Assembly (NCBI GenBank): GCA_017306015.1
Contig: JAFKJK010000013.1
Span: 186,001 to 250,000, forward strand
Direction of reading: 5' to 3'
Source of the DNA: Propionibacteriaceae bacterium
GTDB taxonomy: Bacteria > Actinomycetota > Actinomycetes > Propionibacteriales > Propionibacteriaceae
Length of the DNA: 64,000 nt
Of the stretch, positions 32,801 through 42,180 are shown in pieces. The translations under genes and the position numbers were made by a program. The notes beneath the pieces are model-generated. The model saw only the letters and a list, made by a program, of their open reading frames with translations, was not told the origin of the DNA and made no database searches. The number at the start of each line of letters is the position of its first letter. Positions within the stretch are counted from its first letter, which is position 1.

Positions 32801-32944
32801 CGCACCTCATTCCTGGCAACGGGTGTCACGCTATCGTGCATCACACCCGCCATTCCCGCAGAATTCCTGCACCGTTACCCGGCCTTCACATGCTGGCCTC
32901 AGCCTCGTTCCAGCAGTGGTGCACGACCCGGAGGAGGACCAGCG

Positions 32945-34171
32945 GTGGTCGCAACGACCGAGCTCAGCGGAATCACGGACGCCAAAGCGGCGGCGCAGAC
33001 CGAGGTGATGGCGCGCAGCGAGTCCTTGATCGAGCTGAGCCACGACATCCACGACGATCCCGAGCTGTCCTGGGAGGAGCACCGTGCGGCCGCCCGGATC
33101 GCGGAACTGCTAGCATCCGCCGGCTTCGACGTGACCGTGGGCGCCTACGACGTGCCGACAGCCGTCGAGGCCGTCCTCGGCGACGGCGACCTGACGGTGG
33201 CGATCTGCGCCGAGTACGACGCGTTGCCCGGCATCGGCCACGGCTGCGGCCACAACGTCATCGCCGCGGCCGGCGTCGGTGCGGCCCTGGCCCTGGCCCC
33301 GGTGGCCCGGTCCGCCGGCCTGCGCGTGAAGCTCCTGGGCACTCCTGCGGAGGAGCACGGCGGCGGCAAGGTCGCCCTGCTGCGCGCCGGGGCCTTCGAG
33401 GACGCCGACTTCTCCATGATGGTGCACGGCATGACCGGGACGGACACCTCGGCCGCCGGCTTCACCGGCACCGCCGTCGACCGCTTTGAGGTGACCTTCC
33501 ACGGCCGGGCCGCCCACGCGGCCGGCATGCCGTGGGAGGCCGTCAACGCCGGGGCAGCCGCGACCCTCGCTCTGACCGCCGTTGCGCTGCTGCGCCAGCA
33601 CATCGTCAAGTCCGCCAACCTCAACGGCTACATCTCCGAGGGCGGCCAGGTGACCAACATCATCCCCGACCGCACCGTCATCCAGATGGAGGTGCGTGCC
33701 CGGGACATCGACGAGTGGCGAAGCCTGAAGCAGCGTGCGCTGGCCTGTTTCGAGGGTGCGGCCATCGCGACCGGGTGTACGTGGGACTGGCGTCCGACCG
33801 AGTACCCGTACGCCCCGGTGAAGGCCGACCCCGACCTCGCCCGCTGCTGGGACGCCAACGTCGTGGCCCGCGGACGCACGCTGTCGGTCAACTCGCTGGA
33901 CGGCGGCTCCACCGACATGGGCAACGTCACTCAGGTGCTTCCGGGGATCCACCCCATGATCGCCTTCCTGGGCGAGAACGCCCCCGCTCACAGCGAGGCT
34001 TTCACCGCCGCCGCGATCACCCCGGCGGCCGACAATGCCGTCCTGGACGGTGCCCTCGCGCTCGCCTGGACGGCCCTCGACGCCGCGCTCGACCCCGTCC
34101 TGCGTGAACGCCTGCTGGCCGAGCGCGCCCAGCGTCCCGACGGCGCGACCCGCATCAGCCTCGAGGCCTGA
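32945..34171 (+). CDS. M20-family amidohydrolase (AbgB-like)
   Basis: 408 aa from GTG 32945, with a GGAGGAGG site. Zinc-binding motifs are AICAEYDALPGIGHGCGHN (Asp, two His, Asn), GTPAEEHGGGKV (Glu-Glu-His) and the late AHSEAFT. The dimerisation domain with GRAAHAAGMPWEAVNAG lies between. The family removes acyl or aminoacyl groups from amide-linked substrates such as p-aminobenzoyl-glutamate or N-acyl amino acids. It is followed after 31 bp by a DUF3100 transporter gene, suggesting import and hydrolysis of the same substrate under the divergent Lrp-type regulator. Confidence 0.88.
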   Translation: MVATTELSGITDAKAAAQTEVMARSESLIELSHDIHDDPELSWEEHRAAARIAELLASAGFDVTVGAYDVPTAVEAVLGDGDLTVAICAEYDALPGIGHGCGHNVIAAAGVGAALALAPVARSAGLRVKLLGTPAEEHGGGKVALLRAGAFEDADFSMMVHGMTGTDTSAAGFTGTAVDRFEVTFHGRAAHAAGMPWEAVNAGAAATLALTAVALLRQHIVKSANLNGYISEGGQVTNIIPDRTVIQMEVRARDIDEWRSLKQRALACFEGAAIATGCTWDWRPTEYPYAPVKADPDLARCWDANVVARGRTLSVNSLDGGSTDMGNVTQVLPGIHPMIAFLGENAPAHSEAFTAAAITPAADNAVLDGALALAWTALDAALDPVLRERLLAERAQRPDGATRISLEA

Positions 34172-34202
34172 CCCGCTCCCTCCCACCGCGAAGGAACCCC
34201 CG

Positions 34203-35576
34203 ATGACCAATCCCACCCAACCGGAGAACCCGATCACCTCCGCAGCGCCCTCCGGCCCGGTCCGGGCGATCGCTGACAAGCTCACCATCACCGTGAAGGA
34301 CCGTCGGCTGTGGGTGGTCGTCGGCCTGCTGCTGGTGATCTCCGCGATCGCGCAGGTGATCGGGGCGAAGACCATTCCCCTCGGTGGCGCTCTGTCGATC
34401 ACCCTGCTGCCGATGATCTGGGGCCTGCTCGCGGCGGGCTTCGTCTCGGGCCAGCCGTGGCGGAGGCTGTCGCTCACCAGTCAGGAGATCGCCACCGAGA
34501 TCATGGGCGTCGCCGTGCTGCTGCTGTGCGCCCGACTGGCCTTCACGATCGGCCCGAACATCGGCCTGGTGATCAGCGCGGGTCCGGCCCTGCTGCTCCA
34601 GGAACTGGGCCACCTGTTCGGCACCCTCCTGCTCGCCCTCCCTCTGGCCGTTCTGCTCCGGATGGGACCGGCCACCATCGGCGCCACCTTCTCGATCGAC
34701 CGCGAAGGCTCCTTCGCGATGGTGAGCGAGCGCTACGGGTCGGACTCCCCGCAGTACCGCGGCGTCCTCAGCATGTACGTGTTCGGGTCGGTGTTCGGCG
34801 CCATCATCGTCAGCGTGATCGCGTCCCTGACCACCAGCCTGGGCATCTTCGACCCCCGCGCGCTGGCCATGGGGTCCGGGGTTGGGTCGGGATCGATGAT
34901 GGCCGCCGCAGCAGCCGCGGTCGTGGTCGGGCACCCCGAGATGAAGGACCAGGTACTGGCGCTGGCCGCCACCTCCAACCTGATCACCGGCTTCCTCGGC
35001 CTGTACGTCGGCGTGTGGATCTCGCTGCCCCTGGCCGACCGCTTCTACAAGCTCCTCACCCGCAACCGCGCGGCGGTGCTCCCGGGCAACGAGAAGCCCG
35101 TCCCGGTCGCCGAGGCGGAGGCTGCTGTGGCCCAGCCCGTGCACCTGGCGCGGTGGATCTCGATGATCGCGCTCACGGTGCCGGGTGTGATCGTCGCCAC
35201 CATCGCCACCGGTTCCTTCTCGATCAACTCGGTGGTCACCTACATCGTGCTGTGCGTGCTGGCCGCGCTCGGCCTGTGGCTCAGCGACCTCACCAAGGGC
35301 AAGCTGCCGGCCATCGTGACCGTGATCACGATCGGCACCCTGCTCACCTCGCCGATCTCGCCGATCGCCACCTGGCTGGTCGCCACGGCCAAGAGCGTCG
35401 ACTTCCTCACCGCGATCACCGTGATGCTGACCATCGCCGGGCTGAGCATCGGCAAGGACCTGCCTGCGCTGAAGAGCATCGGCTGGAAGATCATCCCGGT
35501 CGGGATGGTGTCGATCGCCGCGACGTTCGTGCTGTCCACCATCGTGGCGGAGTTCGCCCTGGGCCTGTGGCACTGA
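34203..35576 (+). CDS. DUF3100-type membrane transporter
   Basis: 457 aa with about 11-12 hydrophobic helices in two halves, split by a polar loop around residues 285-310 (LTRNRAAVLPGNEKPVPVAE). Helix-rich segments such as GGALSITLLPMIWGLLAAGF, GSGVGSGSMMAAAAAAVVVG and SPISPIATWLVATAKSVDFL match the DUF3100 family often placed beside amidohydrolases. It probably imports the amidohydrolase substrate. The direction and coupling ion are unknown. ATG follows a GAAGGA site. Confidence 0.8.
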   Translation: MTNPTQPENPITSAAPSGPVRAIADKLTITVKDRRLWVVVGLLLVISAIAQVIGAKTIPLGGALSITLLPMIWGLLAAGFVSGQPWRRLSLTSQEIATEIMGVAVLLLCARLAFTIGPNIGLVISAGPALLLQELGHLFGTLLLALPLAVLLRMGPATIGATFSIDREGSFAMVSERYGSDSPQYRGVLSMYVFGSVFGAIIVSVIASLTTSLGIFDPRALAMGSGVGSGSMMAAAAAAVVVGHPEMKDQVLALAATSNLITGFLGLYVGVWISLPLADRFYKLLTRNRAAVLPGNEKPVPVAEAEAAVAQPVHLARWISMIALTVPGVIVATIATGSFSINSVVTYIVLCVLAALGLWLSDLTKGKLPAIVTVITIGTLLTSPISPIATWLVATAKSVDFLTAITVMLTIAGLSIGKDLPALKSIGWKIIPVGMVSIAATFVLSTIVAEFALGLWH

Positions 35577-35590
35577 CCGTCCTGCTTCAT

Positions 35591-35617
35591 CCGGCGGGCG
35601 GCTCGAACGCCCGCCGG
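35591..35617 (+). terminator. GC-rich hairpin after the transporter gene
   Basis: CCGGCGGGCG pairs perfectly with CGCCCGCCGG around a 7-nt loop, 14 bp after the transporter stop and 20 bp before the peroxidase start. No T-run is present. It probably ends the amidohydrolase-transporter operon. Confidence 0.6.
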
Positions 35618-35637
35618 CGCGGGACTATGGTCGGCGC

Positions 35638-36597
35638 ATGGCGAGCACCGATTCCCCGTCCCCGATCCCGGCGGAGCCGCAACGCGTTGACGCCCCGCTG
35701 ACGCGGGCAGCCGTCTTCCTCGTCCTGACCGTGGACGGCGGGGACGCGGCTGCTGCCACCGTGCGGGACACGCTCGGCGGGCTGGACGACCTGGTCAAGA
35801 CCGTCGCGTTCCGCGACATGCACGCCTCGCTGACGTGCACCGCCGCCATCGGGCACGAGGTGTTCGAGCGGGTGACCGGGCATTCGGCGCCCGCCGACCT
35901 GCACCCGTTCGTCCCCGTGCACGGGGAGGTGCACACCGCCCCCGCCACGCCGGGCGATCTGCTGTTCCACATCCGCGCCGACTTCACCGACCTGTGCTTC
36001 GAGTTCGAGAAGCTCCTGCTCGCCGCGCTCGGAAGTGCCGTGACGGTCGTCGACGAGACGTTCGGCTTCCGCTACTTCGACGCGCGTGACCTGTTGGGCT
36101 TCGTGGACGGCACCGCCAACCCGGTCGGGCCGGACCTGCCCACGGCGACCCTGGTGGGCGACGAGGATCCCGGGTTCGCCGGCGGGAGCTACGTCGTGGT
36201 GCAGCGCTACACCCACGATCTGGACGCCTGGCAAGGCCTGACAGTCGAGCAGCAGGAGGCGGTGATCGGCCGCCGCAAGTTCGACAACGTCGAACTGCCC
36301 GACGCGGACGGGCTCGCTCAGAAGTCGCACAAGACGCTGAGCACGATCACCGATGCCGCGGGCGAGCACGACATCGTCCGCGACAACATGCCCTTCGGCC
36401 GTCCCGGGCAGGGCGAGTTCGGCACCTACTTCATCGGCTACTCCCGGCACCTGTGGGTGATCGAGAGGATGCTCGAACGCATGTTCGTCGGCGACCCGCC
36501 CGGCAAGCACGACCGGATCCTCGACTTCTCGACACCCCGCACCGGGACGACCTTCTTCGCACCCAGCGCGACGTTCCTGGCGGGGCTCGCCGACTGA
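35638..36597 (+). CDS. DyP-type heme peroxidase
   Basis: 319 aa, the usual bacterial size. The family motif GFVDGTANP (GxxDG, Asp as acid-base catalyst) is at about residues 154-162. FAGGSYVVVQRYTHDL follows, and RPGQGEFGTYFIGYSRHLW near the C terminus belongs to the heme pocket region. A proximal His candidate is in KSHKTLSTI. No signal peptide, so it is cytoplasmic or encapsulin-packaged; the C terminus does not show a clear encapsulin-targeting peptide. It oxidises dyes and phenolics with peroxide in studied members. Confidence 0.93.
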   Translation: MASTDSPSPIPAEPQRVDAPLTRAAVFLVLTVDGGDAAAATVRDTLGGLDDLVKTVAFRDMHASLTCTAAIGHEVFERVTGHSAPADLHPFVPVHGEVHTAPATPGDLLFHIRADFTDLCFEFEKLLLAALGSAVTVVDETFGFRYFDARDLLGFVDGTANPVGPDLPTATLVGDEDPGFAGGSYVVVQRYTHDLDAWQGLTVEQQEAVIGRRKFDNVELPDADGLAQKSHKTLSTITDAAGEHDIVRDNMPFGRPGQGEFGTYFIGYSRHLWVIERMLERMFVGDPPGKHDRILDFSTPRTGTTFFAPSATFLAGLAD

Positions 36598-36633
36598 GCC
36601 GACCGGATCGCAGCGCCGGGCACGGGCTCGTCG

Positions 36634-37485
36634 TCACCACGCCTGGCTGACCACCTCCGAGAACAGCTCGTCGGCGTCGACGGCGCATCCCTTCGCGGTG
36701 AACCAGGCGGCCATGTTGGCGCAGTCGCGTTGGAGGAAGCTGTCGGCGTTCGGGTTGGCGTACAGGTCGACCAGCTGAGGGACGTCGATGATCACCAACC
36801 GGGGATCGCCGCTGCCCACCCCGGTGACCAGCGTGTTGTACGGACTGAGGTCGCCGTGCACCACCCCGAGGCCGGCCATGGTCAGCAGCGAGCTCAGCAG
36901 CTGCTCGAACAGCGACTCCAGTTCCGTCGGCGATGGCCGGGTCTGGTGCAGCCGCGGAGCCGCGCCCTCGCCGTCGGTGATGTACTCCATCAGGATCTCG
37001 CCGCCGTCGATCTGGACGGGATACGGCACCGGGACGCCGGCCGTGTGCAGCCGTTTCAGTGCGCCCCACTCGGCGTTCGCCCACAGACCGGCCTCGACCT
37101 CGCGGCCGTGTCCCGACTTGCGGGCCATCGCCCGGGTGTCGCGGGTGTTGCGGATCCGCCGACCCTCGGTGTAGCCGGAGTCCCGGTGGAACAACCGATG
37201 GCCGGTCGACCGGTATCGCTTGGCCGCCAGCAGGCAGGTGTGGCCGGGATCGTCGAGGGCCGTCCGCTCGAGCAGCGAAACGTCCGCCTCCTTGCCGGTC
37301 TTGAGGACGCCGAGGTCGGTGTCGATCGCGTCCTGGGTGACGAGCCAGTCCGGCCAGGGCTCCGGACCGCGGCACAGTCGTTCGATGCTGCCCCAGGTGG
37401 ACCAGCGTTGGTTCGGTTCGAGGTTGTCGTCGTGGGTCTGGAAGAAGAGCTCGTCCCAATTGAAGGACGAAGAAGTGTTTGACAA
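36634..37485 (-). CDS. RIO-type atypical protein kinase
   Basis: 283 aa from TTG 37485, preceded by GAGAG. Kinase features: ATP-binding region LGVLKTGKEADVSLLE, Lys in LLAAKRYRS, catalytic loop VVHGDLSPYNTLV and metal-binding VIIDVPQLVD (DVPQ in place of DFG, as in RIO kinases). EWGALKRLHTAGVPVPYPV is the RIO-specific helix region. RIO1-like kinases occur widely in actinobacteria with unknown targets; archaeal and eukaryal members work in ribosome maturation. The convergent neighbour is the DyP gene. Confidence 0.88.
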   Translation of the reverse strand: MSNTSSSFNWDELFFQTHDDNLEPNQRWSTWGSIERLCRGPEPWPDWLVTQDAIDTDLGVLKTGKEADVSLLERTALDDPGHTCLLAAKRYRSTGHRLFHRDSGYTEGRRIRNTRDTRAMARKSGHGREVEAGLWANAEWGALKRLHTAGVPVPYPVQIDGGEILMEYITDGEGAAPRLHQTRPSPTELESLFEQLLSSLLTMAGLGVVHGDLSPYNTLVTGVGSGDPRLVIIDVPQLVDLYANPNADSFLQRDCANMAAWFTAKGCAVDADELFSEVVSQAW

Positions 37486-37722
37486 GGGTGTTTCTCTCTG
37501 GACGAAGAGGCACCCGGCGGTGAGCGTCAGGCGGCGGGAGCCTCAAGCGAATGGGCGGTCGAAGACAGCCCAACGACAGTGGGTGACATGTCCCGACCTC
37601 CTTTCACGAGGCTCACGCGCGATTCGCGCTGGCAGCACGCTACCAGCCGCGTCCCGCAAAGGCCACGCCGGGGGAGTCGCTGCCGGGCTCGCGGTTTGGA
37701 CGCGTCCGCTAGGTTGCCAGAG

Positions 37723-38637
37723 GTGGGCACTGGCGAGGACGCAGTGGAGACCCGGGGGAGCGAACGCCGGGGAATCGTCATCGGCGCCGGATGCGGGCTC
37801 GTGGGGCTGTCGCCGTGGCTCGTGCTCGGCGAGCGTCTTCCCCTGCAGAACCTGTGGCGGACGCAGACGATGCCGGGCGCGATGCCGTGGGCGATGGTGC
37901 CGCTCAACCAGTACTACCTCCCTACGATCCTGGCCCTGCTGATCGTGCCCGGCCTCATCGGCGGTGTGGTCGTACGGGCGCTTCGGCGTCCGGAGCTCAG
38001 GATGCCGGCCGGGCAGGGACTGCTCGTGTTCCAGGTCGTGGCGGTCGTCCAGTCGTTCGCGGTACTCGTGCCCGGCCTGCGGCTCAGCGGTCTCGCTGCG
38101 GTCTACGTCGTCGGGCTGGCCGTCATCTGCCTGCTCGGCCTCGGCATCGGCCAGGCCGTGCTGTGGCTGATCCCCTCCGATCGGCCCGCGGATACCGCGC
38201 TCGGTCTCATCCTCGCCGCGGCGCCCCTGGCCCGGTGGCTCATCGCCCCGTGGGAACTCGGTCTCGCCCCGTTCGGTGTCCCGTCCGCGCTCGTCGTGGC
38301 CGTCCAGTGGCTGCCCGGGCTGATGGTCGGTCTCGTCCTCGTGTGGTGCACGCTGCGCCGGCAGAACCGGCTGCGCACGTGGGTCGTCGGGGCGCTGGTC
38401 GTCTGGCTCGTGCCGGCGGCCTTCGACGCCGCGAGCTCCGCCGTCGCCCGGAACACCGCCCGGGATGGCCTGGGCGCCGTCGCCGACCGGGCGTTCGAAC
38501 TGATCCGGGTCTTCGCCGGGCCCGGCAGCTCGAGCCTCAGCGGAGCCCTCCTCGCGCTGGGCGTGGGAGTGGCCGGCTCGCTCGGCGTGTGGCTCGTCCG
38601 GAAGGTCAGGTCACCGGCGCAGGTCGAGCAGCGCTGA
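37723..38637 (+). CDS. Polytopic membrane protein, unknown
   Basis: 304 aa from GTG 37723; the longer upstream reading is Arg-rich and unlikely. About seven hydrophobic helices are visible, starting with IVIGAGCGLVGLSPWLVLG and ending with SGALLALGVGVAGSLGVWLV. No transporter or enzyme motif is recognised. It stands between the divergent RIO kinase and the convergent acyltransferase, so context gives no hint. Confidence 0.65.
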   Translation: MGTGEDAVETRGSERRGIVIGAGCGLVGLSPWLVLGERLPLQNLWRTQTMPGAMPWAMVPLNQYYLPTILALLIVPGLIGGVVVRALRRPELRMPAGQGLLVFQVVAVVQSFAVLVPGLRLSGLAAVYVVGLAVICLLGLGIGQAVLWLIPSDRPADTALGLILAAAPLARWLIAPWELGLAPFGVPSALVVAVQWLPGLMVGLVLVWCTLRRQNRLRTWVVGALVVWLVPAAFDAASSAVARNTARDGLGAVADRAFELIRVFAGPGSSSLSGALLALGVGVAGSLGVWLVRKVRSPAQVEQR

Positions 38638-38662
38638 CCTGGCCGGTGTGTCAGACGCTCCC

Positions 38663-39949
38663 TCAGGCCGTGCCACGGCTCAGGGCCGTTGTGGCCAGGG
38701 TGGTGAGCTCGTCCGCGAGCGCGCGGGCGACGGCGGTGGCATCGAGTGCGGTCGCGTCGGTGTGGACGGTGCATGCCAGCCGTCCACGGTAGGACAGGGC
38801 GGCCACGCCCAGGCGGACGTTGCCCTGGATCGGCGTCACCGGCCAGGCATGCTCCAGCGGGGCTCCGCCGATCGTGAGCGCGGCCGCCGGGCCGCGAACG
38901 TTGGTGACGAACATCACGACGAACCGCTGCCGCCGGGCCAGCCACGCGAACAGGCGCGAGCCCCAACGGGACCGGGTGAGTTCGAAGGTGCCGGCTGCGC
39001 GGGCCTCGTCCTTGGCCGCCCGGGTGGACGCGGCGATCCGGCGGATCCGCAACGCGACATCGGGCTCGTCGGTCGGCAGCTGCACCATCATCACGCCCAC
39101 CGCGTTGCCGGAGCCGCCTCGCTCCGGCAACGCGACCGGGACGCTGGCCGGCAGGACGCCGGGCACCGGGTGCCCGCCTGCCCGCAGCCCGGCGGCGGTC
39201 GCGGCCGCGATCCCGGCCAGCAGGGCGTCGTTCACCGTCCCGCCGGCGTGGCGGGCCGCGTCCCCGAGTGTGGCGAGGTCCACCTCGGCGAAGCCGACGC
39301 CGCGGCGGGGACCGATCGGGCCGAGCAGGACGGTCCTCGGAACCGAGCGCCGCAGCATGGCGGCGATGCGCACGACGCCGGTGACAGCCGCACGCCACCA
39401 GGCTCCCCGGGGGCGAGGAGAAGGCTCAGCCCGCGCCCGGGACGGAGCCGACTCAGCCCCGAAGAGCAGTTCCGCGAGTCGCACCGCTGCCACCCCGTCG
39501 GCGATGGCGTGGTGGGCGCGGAGGACCACGGCGGGCCCTTTCGTTGACCCCGCGGGCACCACCAGCAACTCCCAACCTGGTCGATGCGCGGCCAGCGGCC
39601 GAATCATCAGAGCGGCGCAGAGGTCGGCGAGACCGTCGAGCCCGGGCACCGCATCGGACGCCCGGATGTGCCACGTCAGATCCGGCTCGCACGGCTCCCA
39701 GACCAGCCGGCCCTCACGCTCGATGATGCGCTGGCGGAACCGCGACAACTCGGGGACCGACGGATCGTGCAGTCGGCTCTCGATCTCGGCTCGGAGGCGG
39801 TCGAGTTCGAGCGTGCCATCGGCATGCACGAAGCCGCCGATACCCAGCAGGCCGGCCAGCGCGAAGACGTTCACCTGGTCCGCCGTGTCGAACACCACGT
39901 TGGACGCGTCGGCCGCCGTGAGCCGCTCAGCGCCAAGGCTCGGAACCAT
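38663..39949 (-). CDS. Wax ester synthase/diacylglycerol acyltransferase (WS/DGAT)
   Basis: 428 aa from ATG 39949, preceded by GGAGCG. The start MVPSLGAERLTAADASN fits the family's N terminus. The active-site motif HHAIADG (HHxxxDG) lies near residue 140. Later family motifs include VNDALLAGIAAA and FVTNVRGPAAALTIGG (the NVxGP-like motif) with VTPIQGNVRLGVAALSY. It should join acyl-CoA to diacylglycerol or a fatty alcohol for storage lipid. Substrate preference is unknown. Upstream reading to 40258 lacks homology-like content. Confidence 0.9.
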   Translation of the reverse strand: MVPSLGAERLTAADASNVVFDTADQVNVFALAGLLGIGGFVHADGTLELDRLRAEIESRLHDPSVPELSRFRQRIIEREGRLVWEPCEPDLTWHIRASDAVPGLDGLADLCAALMIRPLAAHRPGWELLVVPAGSTKGPAVVLRAHHAIADGVAAVRLAELLFGAESAPSRARAEPSPRPRGAWWRAAVTGVVRIAAMLRRSVPRTVLLGPIGPRRGVGFAEVDLATLGDAARHAGGTVNDALLAGIAAATAAGLRAGGHPVPGVLPASVPVALPERGGSGNAVGVMMVQLPTDEPDVALRIRRIAASTRAAKDEARAAGTFELTRSRWGSRLFAWLARRQRFVVMFVTNVRGPAAALTIGGAPLEHAWPVTPIQGNVRLGVAALSYRGRLACTVHTDATALDATAVARALADELTTLATTALSRGTA

Positions 39950-40220
39950 CACACCGCTCCTCGTCGAGGTCCCCGACCAGCCTAGCGATTCGGGTCCCGG
40001 CGTCGACCTGTGAGACACTGAGTCCAGGACGCGGCAGTCGCGTCCCAGCATCGCACCACATTCGTGCACCGCGCAGACGAGGAGCGCACCGGACGCGTCA
40101 GCGGCCGGGAAGCGACGAGTCTCGAGGGGCGCCGCGTCAGCGGCCCTCCGACAGACGAGCAGCGCCAGCCCTCGGCACAGATGGCCCGGCCATCGAGCAC
40201 GCGAGCCGACTTGGACCGTG

Positions 40221-40265
40221 GTGACCATCTTGAGCCGAAAGCAGTTCCACCTTGTCACAACCTGA
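40221..40265 (+). CDS. Possible 14-codon upstream peptide before the helicase
   Basis: A GTG-initiated frame reads V-T-I-L-S-R-K-Q-F-H-L-V-T-T and stops at 40265, overlapping the helicase start codon in another frame. It lies at the end of a 300-bp gap (39950-40251) that otherwise shows no gene. Translation of it could control access to the TTG start. Weakly supported. Confidence 0.25.
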   Translation: MTILSRKQFHLVTT

Positions 40266-41715
40266 TAGCGCGCTGACCTCGTTCGCGTCGCTTGGCGTCC
40301 CCACCCGGCTGATCGACCCGCTGTTCCACAGCGGGATCAGCACCCCGTTCCCCATCCAGACCGCCACGCTGCCGGACACGCTCGCCGGCCGGGACGTTCT
40401 CGGCCGCGGCCGCACCGGCTCGGGCAAGACGCTGGCGTTCTCGCTGCCGCTGGTGGCCCGCCTCGCCGGGCTCGTGCCGTCTGACGCCAGGCCCGGACGC
40501 CGGTCGCGTCCGGGTGCCCCGCGCGGGCTGGTGCTGGCACCCACCCGGGAACTGGCCAACCAGATCCTCGCCACCGTCCAGCCGCTCGCGGCGGCTGCCG
40601 GCCTGGGTGTGATGACGATCTTCGGCGGCGTCAGCCAGTCCGGTCAGGTCCGCCGACTGCGCCAGGGCGTCGACATCGTCGTGGCCACCCCCGGACGGCT
40701 GGAGGACCTGATGGGTCAGGGCCACGTCCGCCTGGACGACGTCGCGATCACCGTCCTCGACGAGGCCGACCACATGGCCGACCTCGGCTTCCTGCCGGGC
40801 GTCACCCGGATTCTCGCCGCGACCCCGTCCGGCGGCCAGCGGATGCTGTTCTCCGCGACCCTGGACGCCGCCGTCGACAAGCTGGTCAAGCGGTTCCTCG
40901 ACCGTCCGTTGGTGCACAGTGTCGACGCCGCGTCGTCCCCGGTCGTCGCGATGACCCACCATGTGCTGCTCGTCGCCGACGCCGGCACCAAACGGCAGGT
41001 CGTCCGCGAGCTCGCCGCCGGCACCGGGCGGCGGCTGCTGTTCACCCGCACCAAGCACCAGGCGCGCAAGCTTGCCCGCGAGCTCACGGCGGACGGGATC
41101 CCGGCCGTCGAGCTGCACGGGAACCTGTCCCAGAATGCTCGCGAGCGTGGCCTGACCGCCTTCTCCGATGGGTCGGTGCGGGTCATGGTGGCCACCGACA
41201 TCGCCGCCCGCGGCATCCATGTCGACGGTGTGGAACTGGTCGTCCACGTCGACCCGCCGGCCGAGCACAAGGCCTACCTGCACCGCTCCGGACGCACCGC
41301 CCGCGCGGGCAATGCCGGGGATGTGGTCACGCTCGTCCTGCCCGAGCAGCGCAAGGACTTCCACGCGCTGTCCCGGGCGGCGAAGATCTCGGCCGTGCCG
41401 ACGCCGGTGCGTCCCGGTGACGAGGCGCTGCGCGAGCTGGCTGGACCGGCCGCCGACCGCGTGGCCCCCGAGTCGGCTCCCGCCGCTGCCGCCCGGCGTG
41501 GCGAGCCGGCGCCCACGTCAGCCGGCCGCAAGCCGCAGAAGGGGCGCAAGCAGGACGCGCCCCAGCGCGAGCGGGCCTTGCAGTCGTCCCACCCGAACGC
41601 GGGTTCCAGCGCGAGGCGCGGCCAGCGTCGCTCGTCGGCGTCCTCGTCGGGCCACGGCGTGGCAGCCTTCTCCCGCCAGGGCAACCGCCGGAACGGGACA
41701 CGTCGGGCAGCCTGA
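40252..41715 (+). CDS. DEAD-box RNA helicase
   Basis: 487 aa from TTG 40252, the only in-frame start after a stop at 40231. Motifs in order: Q-motif region ISTPFPIQTATLP, GRTGSGKT (I), PTRELANQ (Ia), TPGRLEDL (Ib), DEAD in VLDEADHMAD (II), SAT (III), MVATDIAARGIHV (V) and HRSGRTARAG (VI). A basic, disordered C-terminal tail of about 90 residues (RKPQKGRKQDAPQRE) should bind RNA. Role: RNA unwinding in ribosome assembly or decay. A short overlapping upstream frame may modulate translation. Confidence 0.94.
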   Translation: MSQPDSALTSFASLGVPTRLIDPLFHSGISTPFPIQTATLPDTLAGRDVLGRGRTGSGKTLAFSLPLVARLAGLVPSDARPGRRSRPGAPRGLVLAPTRELANQILATVQPLAAAAGLGVMTIFGGVSQSGQVRRLRQGVDIVVATPGRLEDLMGQGHVRLDDVAITVLDEADHMADLGFLPGVTRILAATPSGGQRMLFSATLDAAVDKLVKRFLDRPLVHSVDAASSPVVAMTHHVLLVADAGTKRQVVRELAAGTGRRLLFTRTKHQARKLARELTADGIPAVELHGNLSQNARERGLTAFSDGSVRVMVATDIAARGIHVDGVELVVHVDPPAEHKAYLHRSGRTARAGNAGDVVTLVLPEQRKDFHALSRAAKISAVPTPVRPGDEALRELAGPAADRVAPESAPAAAARRGEPAPTSAGRKPQKGRKQDAPQRERALQSSHPNAGSSARRGQRRSSASSSGHGVAAFSRQGNRRNGTRRAA

Positions 41716-41862
41716 CGTCGCGCGGCGTCCTCCGGAAACACTGGATCTTCACAGGCTACGCACAACAGACCCTGTCGCCGAGCGTCGGCGGTGCCTAGGC
41801 TGACCCCCGGTTGACACTTCGAGGGGCGACCCCGAGGGTCGTGCCGAACTCCCATCGCGGAG

Positions 41863-42147
41863 GTGGTCAGCACGAGCGAGGTGAGGATCACCGTCCAGTT
41901 CCGGTCGGAGTTGGCCCCGTTCGTCGACGGGCTCGGTGCACCCGCGGCCATTGGGACGCTTCTCGGTCGTCTTCGCCAGTTGCATGCCGTCGTTGAGCCG
42001 GGCTTCCCCGGTTCGAATGATCCCGGACTCGCGACCTGGTTCGTGGTTCGGGTTCCCGCTCAGAACTCGGCCGAGGTGCTCGCCCAACTCCAGCAGGATC
42101 CGGGCGTGACCGCTGCGTACATCAAGCCTTCCGACGCGCCCGCGTGA
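41863..42147 (+). CDS. Free-standing propeptide-like protein of the subtilase cassette
   Basis: 94 aa from GTG 41863. The second half (LATWFVVRVPAQNSAEVLAQ, then LQQDPGVTAAYIKPSDAPA) parallels the segment before the catalytic domain of the next protein (LSRFYRLETAEDKVAGLIER, then LLNERIVEAAYLKPATVPP). Both look like the alpha-beta inhibitor/propeptide fold of subtilases, where the C-terminal tail enters the active site. It may act in trans as an inhibitor or chaperone for the protease encoded 33 bp downstream (inference). No signal peptide. Confidence 0.65.
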   Translation: MVSTSEVRITVQFRSELAPFVDGLGAPAAIGTLLGRLRQLHAVVEPGFPGSNDPGLATWFVVRVPAQNSAEVLAQLQQDPGVTAAYIKPSDAPA

Positions 42148-42180
42148 GCCCTCGACCCACCCGAACCGAAGAGGTGAGTC

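Noticed and set aside
32189..32944. Longer N-terminal extension of the M20 amidohydrolase
   Set aside because: The open frame continues upstream, but it is antisense to the Lrp-type gene, and a strong GGAGGAGG site precedes GTG 32945.
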